From assembly GCA_963701265.1 (NCBI GenBank), contig OY969581.1:2356001-2420000 (forward strand): DNA of 64,000 nt. The letters are read 5' to 3'. This stretch comes from VRUE01 sp963701265. Its GTDB lineage: Bacteria > Actinomycetota > Thermoleophilia > Solirubrobacterales > 70-9. This document shows, one piece after another, positions 49,683-57,750 of this stretch (its first letter is position 1; every line of letters begins with the position of its first letter). The notes under the pieces were generated by a model. It searched no databases, was not told the DNA's origin, and saw only the letters and a program-made list of their open reading frames with translations. The translations under genes and the position numbers were made by a program.

Positions 49683-50897
49683 CTAGCGCGAAGGCGACCA
49701 GCCTCGACCGTGCAAAGCTTCTGCAACAGCCACTCCTACCGCGTAGGCAACTGGGGGAGCGACTGAATTTCCAATCTGCCCAAGTGCCATGTAGGTCGCG
49801 CCGTCGAAGCGCCAATCTTCAGGGAAGCCTTGAAGCAGCCCGCAGTCCGCAACACTAAGCCTGAAGTCGCCGTTCTTGGCGGGGAAAGCGCTTGCCGCAG
49901 CTCGATCCGCAGCGACCCCATTTGGCCAAATTCCCAGCTTCGCCCAAGCACGCTGAGCGGAGGCGCTGCTGAGAATTGACGTCGTGTGCCGCGGGCCAGT
50001 GAGGGTGCTGCGGATAGTCGGCGCAAGTGCGTCGTAGCCGGTGTCGGGCAGCCCCAGCACGGCACGAACGCCGAGGGTCGGGGCAAGGCCATCGACCGGC
50101 TCCCCTGGCATGTGGTGACTTGGGGCCGGCACCACAAACCGGGAGAAATCACGCTTCCTCCGAAATCCGACAAATACGACGCGCCGGCGGCGCTGCGGGA
50201 CCCCGAAATCGTGGGCGCTCATCTGAAAAGTTGCGACGTGATAGGTCTTGGCCAGTGGGCCGTAAAAAGACCGGCGAAGGTAGCTCTGAAACTTCGGTCC
50301 CGCCAGTGCCGCCACATTCTCTGCCACGAAGGCCTGGGGTCGCACAGCGAGCACGCTGCGGACGAAGTCTGGGAGAAGGTTGCGCCCGTCGCGCGCGCCC
50401 TTCTGCCTCCCGGCGGTGGAGAACGGCTGACAGGGCGGCCCTCCGTGAAGCACATCCGCCTCCCCTCGATGCTGCCGCCAATCGACGCTTTTAACGTCGC
50501 CCTCAGCGCCCGACCGGACCGTCCAATCGGGGCGGTTCAGGGAGAGGGTCGCGCCGGCCGCCTCCAGGGTGTCGTACGAGGCGACGTGACCGAATCCGGC
50601 GCGGTCGATCCCGAGATCCAGTCCTCCGCCGCCGCTGAAAAGAGAGAGGGCCGCGAGGCTGTGAACCTCGACTTGGGGCATGAGGTCGGCCGGGTCGAAG
50701 TTCGGCACGTTGACCGAGTGGAGCGACTCGGGACCATCCCCCGCGAGCGCCTTGAGCTTCGCCCGGTGGGAGCGCCGGGAGGTCGCGCGGAAGGTCGCGC
50801 GCTGCTTCTCGGTCAGATCGCGCCCCTGATACCAGGGCGCCTCCGTGCCGCGGTTGTACTGGCTCATATGCGGCTCGGCCGGAACGTCATGTGGCAC
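49683..50897 (-). CDS. C5-cytosine DNA methyltransferase
   Basis: A 404-residue m5C methyltransferase. Motif I is LFSGGGGLDLG, motif IV GGPPCQPFS with the catalytic Cys, motif VI AENV, motif VIII QRRRR and motif X GNSVAPP. The target recognition region lies about residues 260-340. Start: GTG at 50897; ATG ten codons later is an alternative. The N-terminal 80 residues before motif I are extra (SHRAKLKALAGDGPES in style) and typical of type II enzymes. The adjacent Vsr and putative endonuclease genes make a complete type II system; target sequence unknown. Confidence 0.96.
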   Translation of the reverse strand: MPHDVPAEPHMSQYNRGTEAPWYQGRDLTEKQRATFRATSRRSHRAKLKALAGDGPESLHSVNVPNFDPADLMPQVEVHSLAALSLFSGGGGLDLGIDRAGFGHVASYDTLEAAGATLSLNRPDWTVRSGAEGDVKSVDWRQHRGEADVLHGGPPCQPFSTAGRQKGARDGRNLLPDFVRSVLAVRPQAFVAENVAALAGPKFQSYLRRSFYGPLAKTYHVATFQMSAHDFGVPQRRRRVVFVGFRRKRDFSRFVVPAPSHHMPGEPVDGLAPTLGVRAVLGLPDTGYDALAPTIRSTLTGPRHTTSILSSASAQRAWAKLGIWPNGVAADRAAASAFPAKNGDFRLSVADCGLLQGFPEDWRFDGATYMALGQIGNSVAPPVAYAVGVAVAEALHGRGWSPSR

Positions 50898-50959
50898 GCA
50901 AGTTACGGCGAAGGGCGGCGGAACGATCCGAGCGCCGTCGAACGACTCCCAGCGTGCAT

Positions 50960-51808
50960 TTAGTCCTCCAGCGCCTCTACAACGAGCTCACGAAGGCGGG
51001 CGGCGTGGTTGCGCTCGATTCGCTCCCAATCTTTGAAGTAGCTCGGAGAGATATGGGGATTATTGAGCGTCGAGCCGCGTTCAATGAGATAGCGACTCCT
51101 CAATTGGAGCATCTCCAGCATTGCAGCACGCGAATATCGCTCCCCTGGCAGATCCGCCGCCTCTCGATAGCGCTGACGCTTGTACTGCTTCTTCATAATT
51201 TGGTAAGCGTCCTCGTATCCAAAGTCCTCTGACTCGCCCAAGACAGCCGAGAGGATCTCGTCGTCGAGAAGATCGGGAATCACCTCTGCAAGAAGGATGT
51301 CCAGAGCTATATAGGCGGCCTTCTGGTCAAACCAGGGCTTCATTCGTTTCGGCGAGCCGTACAGGCAGTACTGAAGCTTGAGTTCTCCTCCCTCTTGACC
51401 ATAGACACCGAACAGCCAGTGCAGCGGCCTCCACTTCTCTATGTAGTGCAAGCCGAAGTCGCGAGCCATCGAGATGTCTGGCGTTCCTCCGGTCGCCGAC
51501 TTCAACTCAAACGAGATCTTCCTGCCCCGCAGCGGCAGTGGCGCCACGGCACCCTCAAGCTCAAGGACAGCATCAATGCCCGACCGACCAAACTCCTGGG
51601 GCTTGGTGAGGTTGAACAGCGTGCGCATCTCCCGCTCGCGAACGTCGTCCTGCGCAGCCACAGCCAAGAAATACCACGACGATCGGCCGTTTCGAGGCCG
51701 GGGGCGAACTCGCAGGCAGCGATGGGGCTCGATCTCCCGATCGGCGCCAGCGGGGCCTGCATCGCGTAGGGGGTTGTTGCTGAGCTCGCAGCCGCGGGCG
51801 GGGGCCAA
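50960..51808 (-). CDS. Putative type II restriction endonuclease
   Basis: A 282-codon frame upstream of the methyltransferase in the same direction. The stretch SSWYFLAVAAQDDVREREMRTLFNL, then GIDAVLEL and ISFELKSATGGTPDISMARDFGLHYIEKWRPLHWLFGVY, has a PD-(D/E)XK-like arrangement: D in GIDAV, then E-L-K in FELKS. I infer the cognate endonuclease from this and from position. The start is uncertain: TTG at 51808, or one of several TTG/GTG/ATG around residues 48-62. Base composition is lower in GC than the flanks. Restriction activity is not proven. Confidence 0.65.
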   Translation of the reverse strand: MAPARGCELSNNPLRDAGPAGADREIEPHRCLRVRPRPRNGRSSWYFLAVAAQDDVREREMRTLFNLTKPQEFGRSGIDAVLELEGAVAPLPLRGRKISFELKSATGGTPDISMARDFGLHYIEKWRPLHWLFGVYGQEGGELKLQYCLYGSPKRMKPWFDQKAAYIALDILLAEVIPDLLDDEILSAVLGESEDFGYEDAYQIMKKQYKRQRYREAADLPGERYSRAAMLEMLQLRSRYLIERGSTLNNPHISPSYFKDWERIERNHAARLRELVVEALED

Positions 51809-51867
51809 TCACCCACGACAATCCCTCTCCCGGAGCTCACCTTGCCCCACAGCCGATTTTGCACCTT

Positions 51868-51884
51868 ATTGTCTGGCAGACAAT
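51868..51884. promoter_or_regulatory. 17-bp perfect palindrome upstream of the restriction gene
   Basis: ATTGTCTGGCAGACAAT is perfect (8+1+8). It lies about 60 bp upstream of the putative endonuclease start and directly downstream of the initiator tRNA terminator. It could be an operator for the restriction system or an RNA stem in the tRNA trailer. Confidence 0.45.
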
Positions 51885-51916
51885 AAATACGAAAGCCCCG
51901 CATTTGCGGGGCTTTC
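51881..51916 (-). terminator. Intrinsic terminator of initiator tRNA
   Basis: A perfect 11-bp stem (51891-51901 with 51906-51916, GAAAGCCCCGC / GCGGGGCTTTC) with a 4-nt loop begins 7 bp after the tRNA. On the minus strand it is followed by GTATTTATTG, a weak U-rich tail. Confidence 0.75.
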
Positions 51917-51922
51917 GTCTTA

Positions 51923-51996
<74 letters not shown>

Positions 51997-52050
51997 GCGT
52001 AGGGCCATGCTAGCAACGTATGGGCTGCTGGCCCCTACTAGAGTGCCGCC

Positions 52051-52992
52051 ATGGATTCTGGCTCTCACAGAGTGGCGGTGATCGACATCGGCTCCAACTC
52101 GACGCGGCTGCTGATTGCCGACGTCGCCGGGGGGCGGGTTACGGAGGTCGAGCGGCAGAGCCGGGTAACCCGGCTGGGCCGCGGCGTCGACCTCTCGGGC
52201 CAGCTCTCGGCCGAGGCGATCGAGGCGGCCTGCGCGGCGATCGCCGACTACGTCGCGATCTGCCGTGAGGACGGGGTCGAGAACATCGACGCGATCGCGA
52301 CCAGCGCCGTCCGCGATGCCTCCAACGGCAGCGCCTTCGCTGCCGAGCTGCGCGAGCGCTTCGCCCTCTCCGCCCGCGTGCTCGACGGCGAGGAAGAGGC
52401 GCGCCTCACCTACCTCGGCGCCACCTGCGAGAACTCACCCAGCGTGCCGACCCTGGTCGTCGACATCGGCGGCGGCTCGACCGAGCTGATCGTCGGCACC
52501 GGCGAGGAGATCGCCTTCCACACCTCGCTGCAGGCTGGAGTCGTCCGCCACAGCGAGCGCCACATCAGCAACGACCCCCCCAGCGCGCTCGAGCTCGAGG
52601 CGCTTGCCGGCGACGTGCGCGCCCTGATCGAGAGCGCGATCACCGACCAGCCCGGAGCCAGCGCCGGGGCCGGCATCGCCGTCGCCGGCACGCCTACCTC
52701 GCTGGCCTCGATCGAGATCGGCCTCGAGCCCTATGACCCCAAGCAAGTACACGGGCATACGCTGAACCTGACCTCGATACAGCGTCTTCTCTCGCAATTG
52801 GCCTCTGTTCCACTGTCCAAACGGGCAGAGATCACCGGGATGCACCCTGATCGGGCGCCAAACATAGTCGCGGGGGTGGTGATCTTGATCGAGACGATGC
52901 GTGCATTTGCCCTCGACGAGATCGAGGTCTCCGAGCACGACATCCTCTACGGCGCCTCAATCGCGGCTGTTTCGGCTCTGGACCGCGGATAA
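52051..52992 (+). CDS. ppx: Exopolyphosphatase (Ppx/GppA family)
   Basis: A 313-residue phosphatase of the ASKHA fold that trims polyphosphate or hydrolyses pppGpp. The two phosphate loops are VIDIGSNSTRLLIADV and VVDIGGGSTELIVG, with ATSAVRDASNG (Rossmann-like) and VAGTPTSLASIEIGL further on. The protein is the short form lacking C-terminal HD domains, typical of actinobacterial Ppx1/2. ATG 52051 is 6 nt after TAGAGT (52039-52044), so probably leaderless. Initiator tRNA is divergent 54 bp upstream. Confidence 0.94.
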   Translation: MDSGSHRVAVIDIGSNSTRLLIADVAGGRVTEVERQSRVTRLGRGVDLSGQLSAEAIEAACAAIADYVAICREDGVENIDAIATSAVRDASNGSAFAAELRERFALSARVLDGEEEARLTYLGATCENSPSVPTLVVDIGGGSTELIVGTGEEIAFHTSLQAGVVRHSERHISNDPPSALELEALAGDVRALIESAITDQPGASAGAGIAVAGTPTSLASIEIGLEPYDPKQVHGHTLNLTSIQRLLSQLASVPLSKRAEITGMHPDRAPNIVAGVVILIETMRAFALDEIEVSEHDILYGASIAAVSALDRG

Positions 52993-53357
52993 CCCCGCAT
53001 TCTCAGTAAGTAGTAATTCTGTGTTCCTATGTGGACAGCCGTGTTTCAGCGACCCTGCCGTTTGGGTTAAGGAAGCGACCTAACCCCCAAAACTTGGTAG
53101 GTCGGGGGTCCTCGATTACAGGTAGCAGGCCTTGTGCCAGCTAGACGTATCGGACAGGCGAGCAGATAATCGCCGCATCGGGATTGAGGTGGGGCAACCA
53201 CCAAAAACCCCGGTTATAGGGCTCGGACGATTGCCGCATCATGGCGCCTCCCGCCGTCTGAGTCCACCAAATAAGAACTGGTCCCTGAAGACGTACCCCT
53301 GCCCGTCCTGAGGGACCAACTTGAAACGACCGCCAGCGATGGCGGTCGTTTCTTTTT
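52993..53357 (+). ncRNA. Candidate structured RNA in the gap between ppx and the ThDP enzyme
   Basis: About 390 bp with no plausible ORF but dense pairing. GACCTA/TAGGTC (53077-53082 with 53098-53103) interleaves with ACCCCC/GGGGGT (53083-53088 with 53104-53109), an H-type pseudoknot. A competing hairpin pairs GTTTGGGTTA (53060-53069) with 53081-53093. Downstream, TGGTCCCT (53279-53286) pairs with AGGGACCA (53311-53318), followed by a strong terminator. It does not show RNase P, SRP or tmRNA core motifs that I can see. It could be 6S RNA, a novel small RNA or the trailer of ppx. Confidence 0.4.
53323..53357 (+). terminator. Strong intrinsic terminator
   Basis: A 13-bp perfect stem (53323-53335 with 53340-53352, GAAACGACCGCCA / TGGCGGTCGTTTC) with a GCGA tetraloop is followed by TTTTT on the plus strand. 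It ends the ppx/non-coding transcript before the convergent ThDP-enzyme gene. Confidence 0.92.
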
Positions 53358-53384
53358 GGGAAGGGCGACGCGGGTAAGCCCGTG

Positions 53385-54995
53385 TCAGGCGAGGTTCGAC
53401 TTGCGCGGGTAGACGACCTCGGGATCGGTGAGGACGTTGACCAGGGTCGGCTTGCCCGATTCGAAGGCGCGCTCCAGCGCCGGTCGCAGCTCCGCCGGTT
53501 CCCGCACCAGGACTCCCTCGCAGCCGAGCGCTTCAACCATCTGCTCGTAGCGCGTTTCGGGCCGCAGCTCAGCCGCCACCGAGTAGCCGTAGAGGAACTT
53601 CATCGGGTGGTGCTCGAGGGCCCAGATGCCGTTGTTGCCCATCACGCCGACAATCGGCAGGCCGTGCCGGGCCATCGTGTCGAACTCCATCCCGGCAAAG
53701 CCGAAGGCACCGTCGCCGAGCAGGAGGCAGACCTGGCGCTCCGGATGGGCCAGCTTGGCGCCGATCGCCTGTCCCGGGCCGGCGCCGAGGCAGCCAAACG
53801 GGCCGGGGTCCATCCAGCAGCCCGGCTGGTAGGTATCGACGAAGCGACCGGCGTAGGAGACGAAATCGCCGCCGTCGCCGACGACGATCGCGTCGCGATC
53901 GAGCACTTCGCCCAACTCCTTGTAGATCCGTACCGGGTGCAACGGCGAGCGGCCGTCGTTGAGCTCGTCCTGCTCGACCGCGCGCTTGTCCTCCTCGGCC
54001 TTGCGCAGCTCGGCCAGCCAGGGGTCGGTGCGGCGCTCGGCGCTCCCGATCGCCGCGCGGATCGCCGCCAAGCTGGCGGCGACGTCGCCAACCAGATCGA
54101 GCTGCGGCGCCCGGTTGGCGGTCAGCTCGTTGGCGGCAACATCGAGCCGGATCAGCTTCGCCTCCTCGGCGATGCTGGCGCCGAAGCCAAGGCGGAAATC
54201 AAGCGGCACGCCAATCACCAGGGCCACGTCGGCACCGCCGAGGCCAGCACCACGGGCGCGACTGAAGGCAAGCTCGTGATCGGCCGGCAGGCAACCGCGA
54301 CCAAGCCCGTTGAGGAAGACCGGAATGCCGAGCGCCTCGGCCAGGGCACGCAGCTCCTCCTCCCCCCTGCCCCAGTAGAGCCCGGAGCCCGCCATGATCG
54401 CCGGCCGCTCGGCACCGGCAAGCAGCGCCGCCGCCTCTTCGACACCTGCCGCGGGCTGCGCCACGGGCTCGGCCGGCGCCGGAATCCCGGCCTCCCCCTC
54501 GGTGAAGACGACGTCGAGCGGATAGTCGATGAAGGTCGGGCCGTTGGGCATCGCCAGCGCCAGGTCGAGCGCCGCCGCCGTGCGAGCGCCGATCTGCCCT
54601 GGCTCCTTGACCGTCTCCGCCGACTTGACCAGCGGCGAGACGAACGGCAGGTGATCGATCTCCTGCAGCGAGCCCGAGCCCCAGCGCAGCTCCGGCGCCC
54701 GGCCACCAAGCACGCAGACCGGCGAGCAGTTGGCCTGGGCCCCGGCGATCGCGCTGAGCCCGTTGGTCACGCCCGGCCCCGCGGTCAGGGCAGCGACACC
54801 GACGTTGCGGGTCGCCTTGGCAAAGCCCTCGGCCGCGAAAGCCGCCGTCTGCTCGTGGCGGACGTCGACGATCTCGATTCCCTCGGCCTTGCAGCCGTCG
54901 TATATAGAGAACAGGTGTCCCCCAGAAAGCGTGAAAAGGTGCGTAACGCCGCGCGACTTCAGCGCTTTCGCGACGATCCTCCCGCCGTGCTCCAT
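53385..54995 (-). CDS. ThDP-dependent acetolactate synthase-like enzyme
   Basis: A 536-residue member of the ThDP family. The catalytic Glu region is VRHEQTAAFAAEGFAKATR, the ThDP motif is GDGAFGFAGMEFDTMARHGLPIVGVMGNN, and the middle FAD/nucleotide-like domain follows residue 190. The overall pattern is that of acetolactate synthase-like or oxalyl-CoA/benzoylformate-type decarboxylases; it has no regulatory subunit next to it, so it is probably not the biosynthetic IlvB. ATG 54995 is 6 nt after TAGGCT (55002-55007). Confidence 0.9.
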   Translation of the reverse strand: MEHGGRIVAKALKSRGVTHLFTLSGGHLFSIYDGCKAEGIEIVDVRHEQTAAFAAEGFAKATRNVGVAALTAGPGVTNGLSAIAGAQANCSPVCVLGGRAPELRWGSGSLQEIDHLPFVSPLVKSAETVKEPGQIGARTAAALDLALAMPNGPTFIDYPLDVVFTEGEAGIPAPAEPVAQPAAGVEEAAALLAGAERPAIMAGSGLYWGRGEEELRALAEALGIPVFLNGLGRGCLPADHELAFSRARGAGLGGADVALVIGVPLDFRLGFGASIAEEAKLIRLDVAANELTANRAPQLDLVGDVAASLAAIRAAIGSAERRTDPWLAELRKAEEDKRAVEQDELNDGRSPLHPVRIYKELGEVLDRDAIVVGDGGDFVSYAGRFVDTYQPGCWMDPGPFGCLGAGPGQAIGAKLAHPERQVCLLLGDGAFGFAGMEFDTMARHGLPIVGVMGNNGIWALEHHPMKFLYGYSVAAELRPETRYEQMVEALGCEGVLVREPAELRPALERAFESGKPTLVNVLTDPEVVYPRKSNLA

Positions 54996-55034
54996 TGTTT
55001 GAGCCTATATGGGCTTCACGGCTACCATCGCCCT

Positions 55035-55121
55035 GCCCGGGTGGCGAAATTGGCAAAAGCGGCGCCCTTAAAAGGCGCTGCCCCACTGGGGGGCTTGCGG
55101 GTTCGAATCCCGCCCCGGGCA
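55035..55121 (+). tRNA. tRNA-Leu (TAA)
   Basis: An 87-nt class II tRNA beginning GCCCGGGTGGCGAAATTGG and ending CCCGGGCA. Anticodon loop CTTAAAA in stem GCGCC/GGCGC gives anticodon TAA. The long variable arm is CTGCCCCACTGGGGGGCTT and the T-arm is GCGGG TTCGAAT CCCGC. No encoded CCA. A T-rich tail follows at 55122. Confidence 0.95.
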
Positions 55122-55243
55122 TTTTTGTTGATTTTGGGTTTCTAAATACGCACTAAAAACTGTCGAGGGACCGCAACTACCTCGCTGCTACGGTGTCCTT
55201 GAGCTAGAAGACATCGCCTTCCCTGGTTCTACGGAGGATTCGC

Positions 55244-56764
55244 TTGGAGGCTTCAGCTCTCACACATGCCAGTCGTCGCGGACTCCTCGCCCGGCGTTCG
55301 CCGCTGCTCAAACTTCAGGGCGATGACCACCTGATCGCGATGGCGCGGGGCGGGAATCCCGGCGCCTTCGAGGCGATCGTCGACCGCTACCAGGGGCGCC
55401 TGCTTGGCTTCTGCCGCCAGATGCTCGGCTCCACCGAGGACGCCGAAGACGTCCTGCAGGAGGTCTTCGTCAACGCCTACAAAGCGATGCTGGCCGACGA
55501 GCGCGAGATCAACCTGCGCCCGTGGCTCTACCGGATCGCCCGCAACCGCTGCCTCAACCATCTGCGCAAACCGACCGCCGATTCGCAGGAATCGATGGAC
55601 ATGGTCCCTGCGGTCGAGGCCTCCTCCACCGCGGAGAAGGTCCACAACCGCGAGGAGTTCCGCCAGCTGCTCACCGACGTCGGCAAGCTGCCCGAGACCC
55701 AGCGCTCAGCGCTGCTGCTGCGTGAGATGGACGCGATGTCCTACGAGGAGATCGCCCAGGCGATGGAGACCAGCGTGCCCTCGGTCAAGTCGCTGCTGGT
55801 GCGGGCGCGGATCTCGCTCGCCGAGGCCAGCCAGGCGCGGCAGCTGACCTGCGGTGAGGTGCGGATCGACCTCGCCGAGGCGGCCGAGGGGCTGCGCAAG
55901 CTCTCCGGCCCGGTCCGCCGCCACGTTCGCGACTGCGAGGAGTGCAAGGACTTCCGCGCCCAGCTGCGCTCCAACGACAAGGTGCTCGCCGCGCTCGTGC
56001 CGGTGGCGCCCCTGGTCGCACTGAAGGGCTTCATCGCATCCAAGCTTGGCCTGGGAGGAAGTGCAGGCGCCGGTGGCGCAGCGACCGCAACGGGCGCTGG
56101 TGCCACCGGGGCCGGCGCGGTCGGGGGAGTCGGCGCGGCGCTCAGCACTGGCGGCGCGGCCGGCGGTCTCGGTGGCCTCGGCGCGGTCGGCGGTGCAATC
56201 GGCACCAAGGCCGTCGCCGGCGTCGTCACCGCTGCCGTGCTCACCGCCGGCGCGGTCGAGGTCAAGCAGCAGACCGAACACCCACAGACGAGCCCGACGG
56301 CAACATTCTCGCGGAGTGTCGAGCAGAGCCCGTCGCTCGCGGTTGCCCCGGCGCACAATGCCGCCGTGGCTGCTCCCGTGGCGGCCGCGGTTGAACCGGC
56401 TCCGATTCCCGCCGAACCGGCTCCGATCGAAACTGACATTCCGGAGGAAGTCGTCGCCGAACCGCCCGCGCTGGAAACAGAAGGCGCAACCGGTGGCAGC
56501 GAAGCACCGGAAGCCACCGCGGAGGAGCAAGCCGCAGCCGGCATCGACGGCGCCACGCCCTCGACCACGGCCGCCGGCGCGCCCGCGGGCACCGGCACAG
56601 TCGTCGTAACCGTCGGCAGCAGCGGATCCAGCACCGAACCAGCAGCGGCGGCACCGCCGGCCGAAACAGCTTCACCGCCGGCGCCGCCAGCGGAAAATCC
56701 CGCTCCGGTTGAAGAATCGCCGCCCGCCTCTCCGGGTAGCAGCGAAGCTCCCGCCGAAGGCTGA
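55244..56764 (+). CDS. ECF sigma factor fused to zinc-finger, membrane and extracytoplasmic tail
   Basis: A 506-residue protein. Residues 28-195 are an ECF sigma factor (region 2 FEAIVDRYQGRLLGFCRQMLGSTEDAEDVLQEVFVNAYK, region 4 LPETQRSALLLREMDAMSYEEIAQAMETSVPSVKSLLVRAR). A zinc-finger-like segment follows with C203, H227, C231 and C234 (HVRDCEEC), as in ZAS anti-sigma domains. Then comes a Gly/Ala-rich stretch, one membrane helix (about 323-339), and a 165-residue Pro/Ala/Glu-rich tail. A sigma and its anti-sigma thus appear to be one polypeptide anchored in the membrane. The TTG at 55244 follows GGAGGA. Confidence 0.85.
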   Translation: MEASALTHASRRGLLARRSPLLKLQGDDHLIAMARGGNPGAFEAIVDRYQGRLLGFCRQMLGSTEDAEDVLQEVFVNAYKAMLADEREINLRPWLYRIARNRCLNHLRKPTADSQESMDMVPAVEASSTAEKVHNREEFRQLLTDVGKLPETQRSALLLREMDAMSYEEIAQAMETSVPSVKSLLVRARISLAEASQARQLTCGEVRIDLAEAAEGLRKLSGPVRRHVRDCEECKDFRAQLRSNDKVLAALVPVAPLVALKGFIASKLGLGGSAGAGGAATATGAGATGAGAVGGVGAALSTGGAAGGLGGLGAVGGAIGTKAVAGVVTAAVLTAGAVEVKQQTEHPQTSPTATFSRSVEQSPSLAVAPAHNAAVAAPVAAAVEPAPIPAEPAPIETDIPEEVVAEPPALETEGATGGSEAPEATAEEQAAAGIDGATPSTTAAGAPAGTGTVVVTVGSSGSSTEPAAAAPPAETASPPAPPAENPAPVEESPPASPGSSEAPAEG

Positions 56765-56765
56765 G

Positions 56766-57692
56766 CTACTGCAGGCTGATCACCTTGAGCCGGCGCATCA
56801 GGCAGGTGCCGGCGAACTTGCGTGTGTCGGCTAGCGAGTAACCGAAGACCTCGAAGTCCTCGTCCTTCGGTGCCCAGGGCGGCGAGAGGACGCCGTCGGC
56901 AACCGGCAGCGACTCCTCGAGCGTGCGCTGGATCGCCCGCTTGTAGCGCTCGTCCTCACGCGCCTTCTCGCGCAGGAAGACCGAGCCGAAGGCGACGTGG
57001 CGGTGCTCGTCGCGAGCGACGTTCTGGAAGCCTTCGACGAAGGTCGGCAGAGTGCCTTCGCGTTCGTTGTAGTCCATGATGAAGTGCTGGCCGGTGAGGG
57101 CCAGCATTCCCTCGATCACCATGTGGTAGATCGTCACCGCCTCGACCAGGGCCTCGGTGTCCTCAGGTTCGGCGGAGAGGCGGTCGGTGCGCTGCTTCAG
57201 CATCTCGTCGAAGAGCCGACCGAAGTTCTCGTTCAGGTGCTCGGAGGTCTGCGCCAGCATCTCCGAGAGCTGGTCGGACTCGAGCACCCCGACCTCGCGG
57301 TAGAAACGCTCGAAGAAGCGCACGTGGCGGGCCTCGTCGGCGATCTGGGTGCAGAGGAAGATGCGCTGGTCCTCGGTCGGCGCGGCGCGCATGATCGGCC
57401 CCAGCTCCTCGGCGACCTTCTGCTCGCCGATGAAGAAGGAGGAGAGCCCGTACATGCGCTGGAAGCGCTCCTCCTCGCTGAAGCGCTCGTTCCAGTCCTC
57501 GCGGTCACGGCTGAAGTCGAGCTCCTGCGTCTGCCACTGCTGGCGCTCCCAGAGCAGGTAGAGCTCCTCGTAGGTGAGCAGCTTGATCTCGCCGGTGCGG
57601 TCAGCTGCCTCGTTGAGGGCCGGATCGGCGGTCGCCTGGAAGTCGGCGCGCTCGGTCCGCGTCTCGGTCCCGGATGCCTCAGTGGTTCCCAT
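56766..57692 (-). CDS. R2-like ligand-binding oxidase (R2lox)
   Basis: A 308-residue ferritin-like dimetal protein related to ribonucleotide reductase R2. Metal-site blocks: WERQQWQTQELDF (first Glu), ADEARHVRFFERFYRE (E-x2-H), YHMVIEGMLALTG (third Glu) and ARDEHRHVAFG (E-x2-H). The length and absence of a free C-terminal tail for R1 binding fit R2lox, which has a Mn/Fe site and binds a fatty-acid-like ligand; the reaction in cells is not known. SD GAGGAG upstream of the ATG. Only 2 bp separate its stop from that of the convergent sigma gene. Confidence 0.85.
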   Translation of the reverse strand: MGTTEASGTETRTERADFQATADPALNEAADRTGEIKLLTYEELYLLWERQQWQTQELDFSRDREDWNERFSEEERFQRMYGLSSFFIGEQKVAEELGPIMRAAPTEDQRIFLCTQIADEARHVRFFERFYREVGVLESDQLSEMLAQTSEHLNENFGRLFDEMLKQRTDRLSAEPEDTEALVEAVTIYHMVIEGMLALTGQHFIMDYNEREGTLPTFVEGFQNVARDEHRHVAFGSVFLREKAREDERYKRAIQRTLEESLPVADGVLSPPWAPKDEDFEVFGYSLADTRKFAGTCLMRRLKVISLQ

Positions 57693-57750
57693 CGCTGCTC
57701 TCCTCGGCTCGGCTGCGTGGTCCGAGCGAGACTAGCAACGGACTGGCTGA

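Noticed and set aside
52993..53357. tmRNA, SRP RNA or RNase P RNA identity for the non-coding stretch
   Set aside because: No alanyl-tRNA-like ends or tag ORF, no SRP GGAAG-type tetraloop domain, no RNase P core motif could be found by eye.
53382..55145. 587-codon plus-strand frame opposite the ThDP enzyme and across tRNA-Leu
   Set aside because: Contains the tRNA gene and mirrors a clear ThDP enzyme on the other strand.
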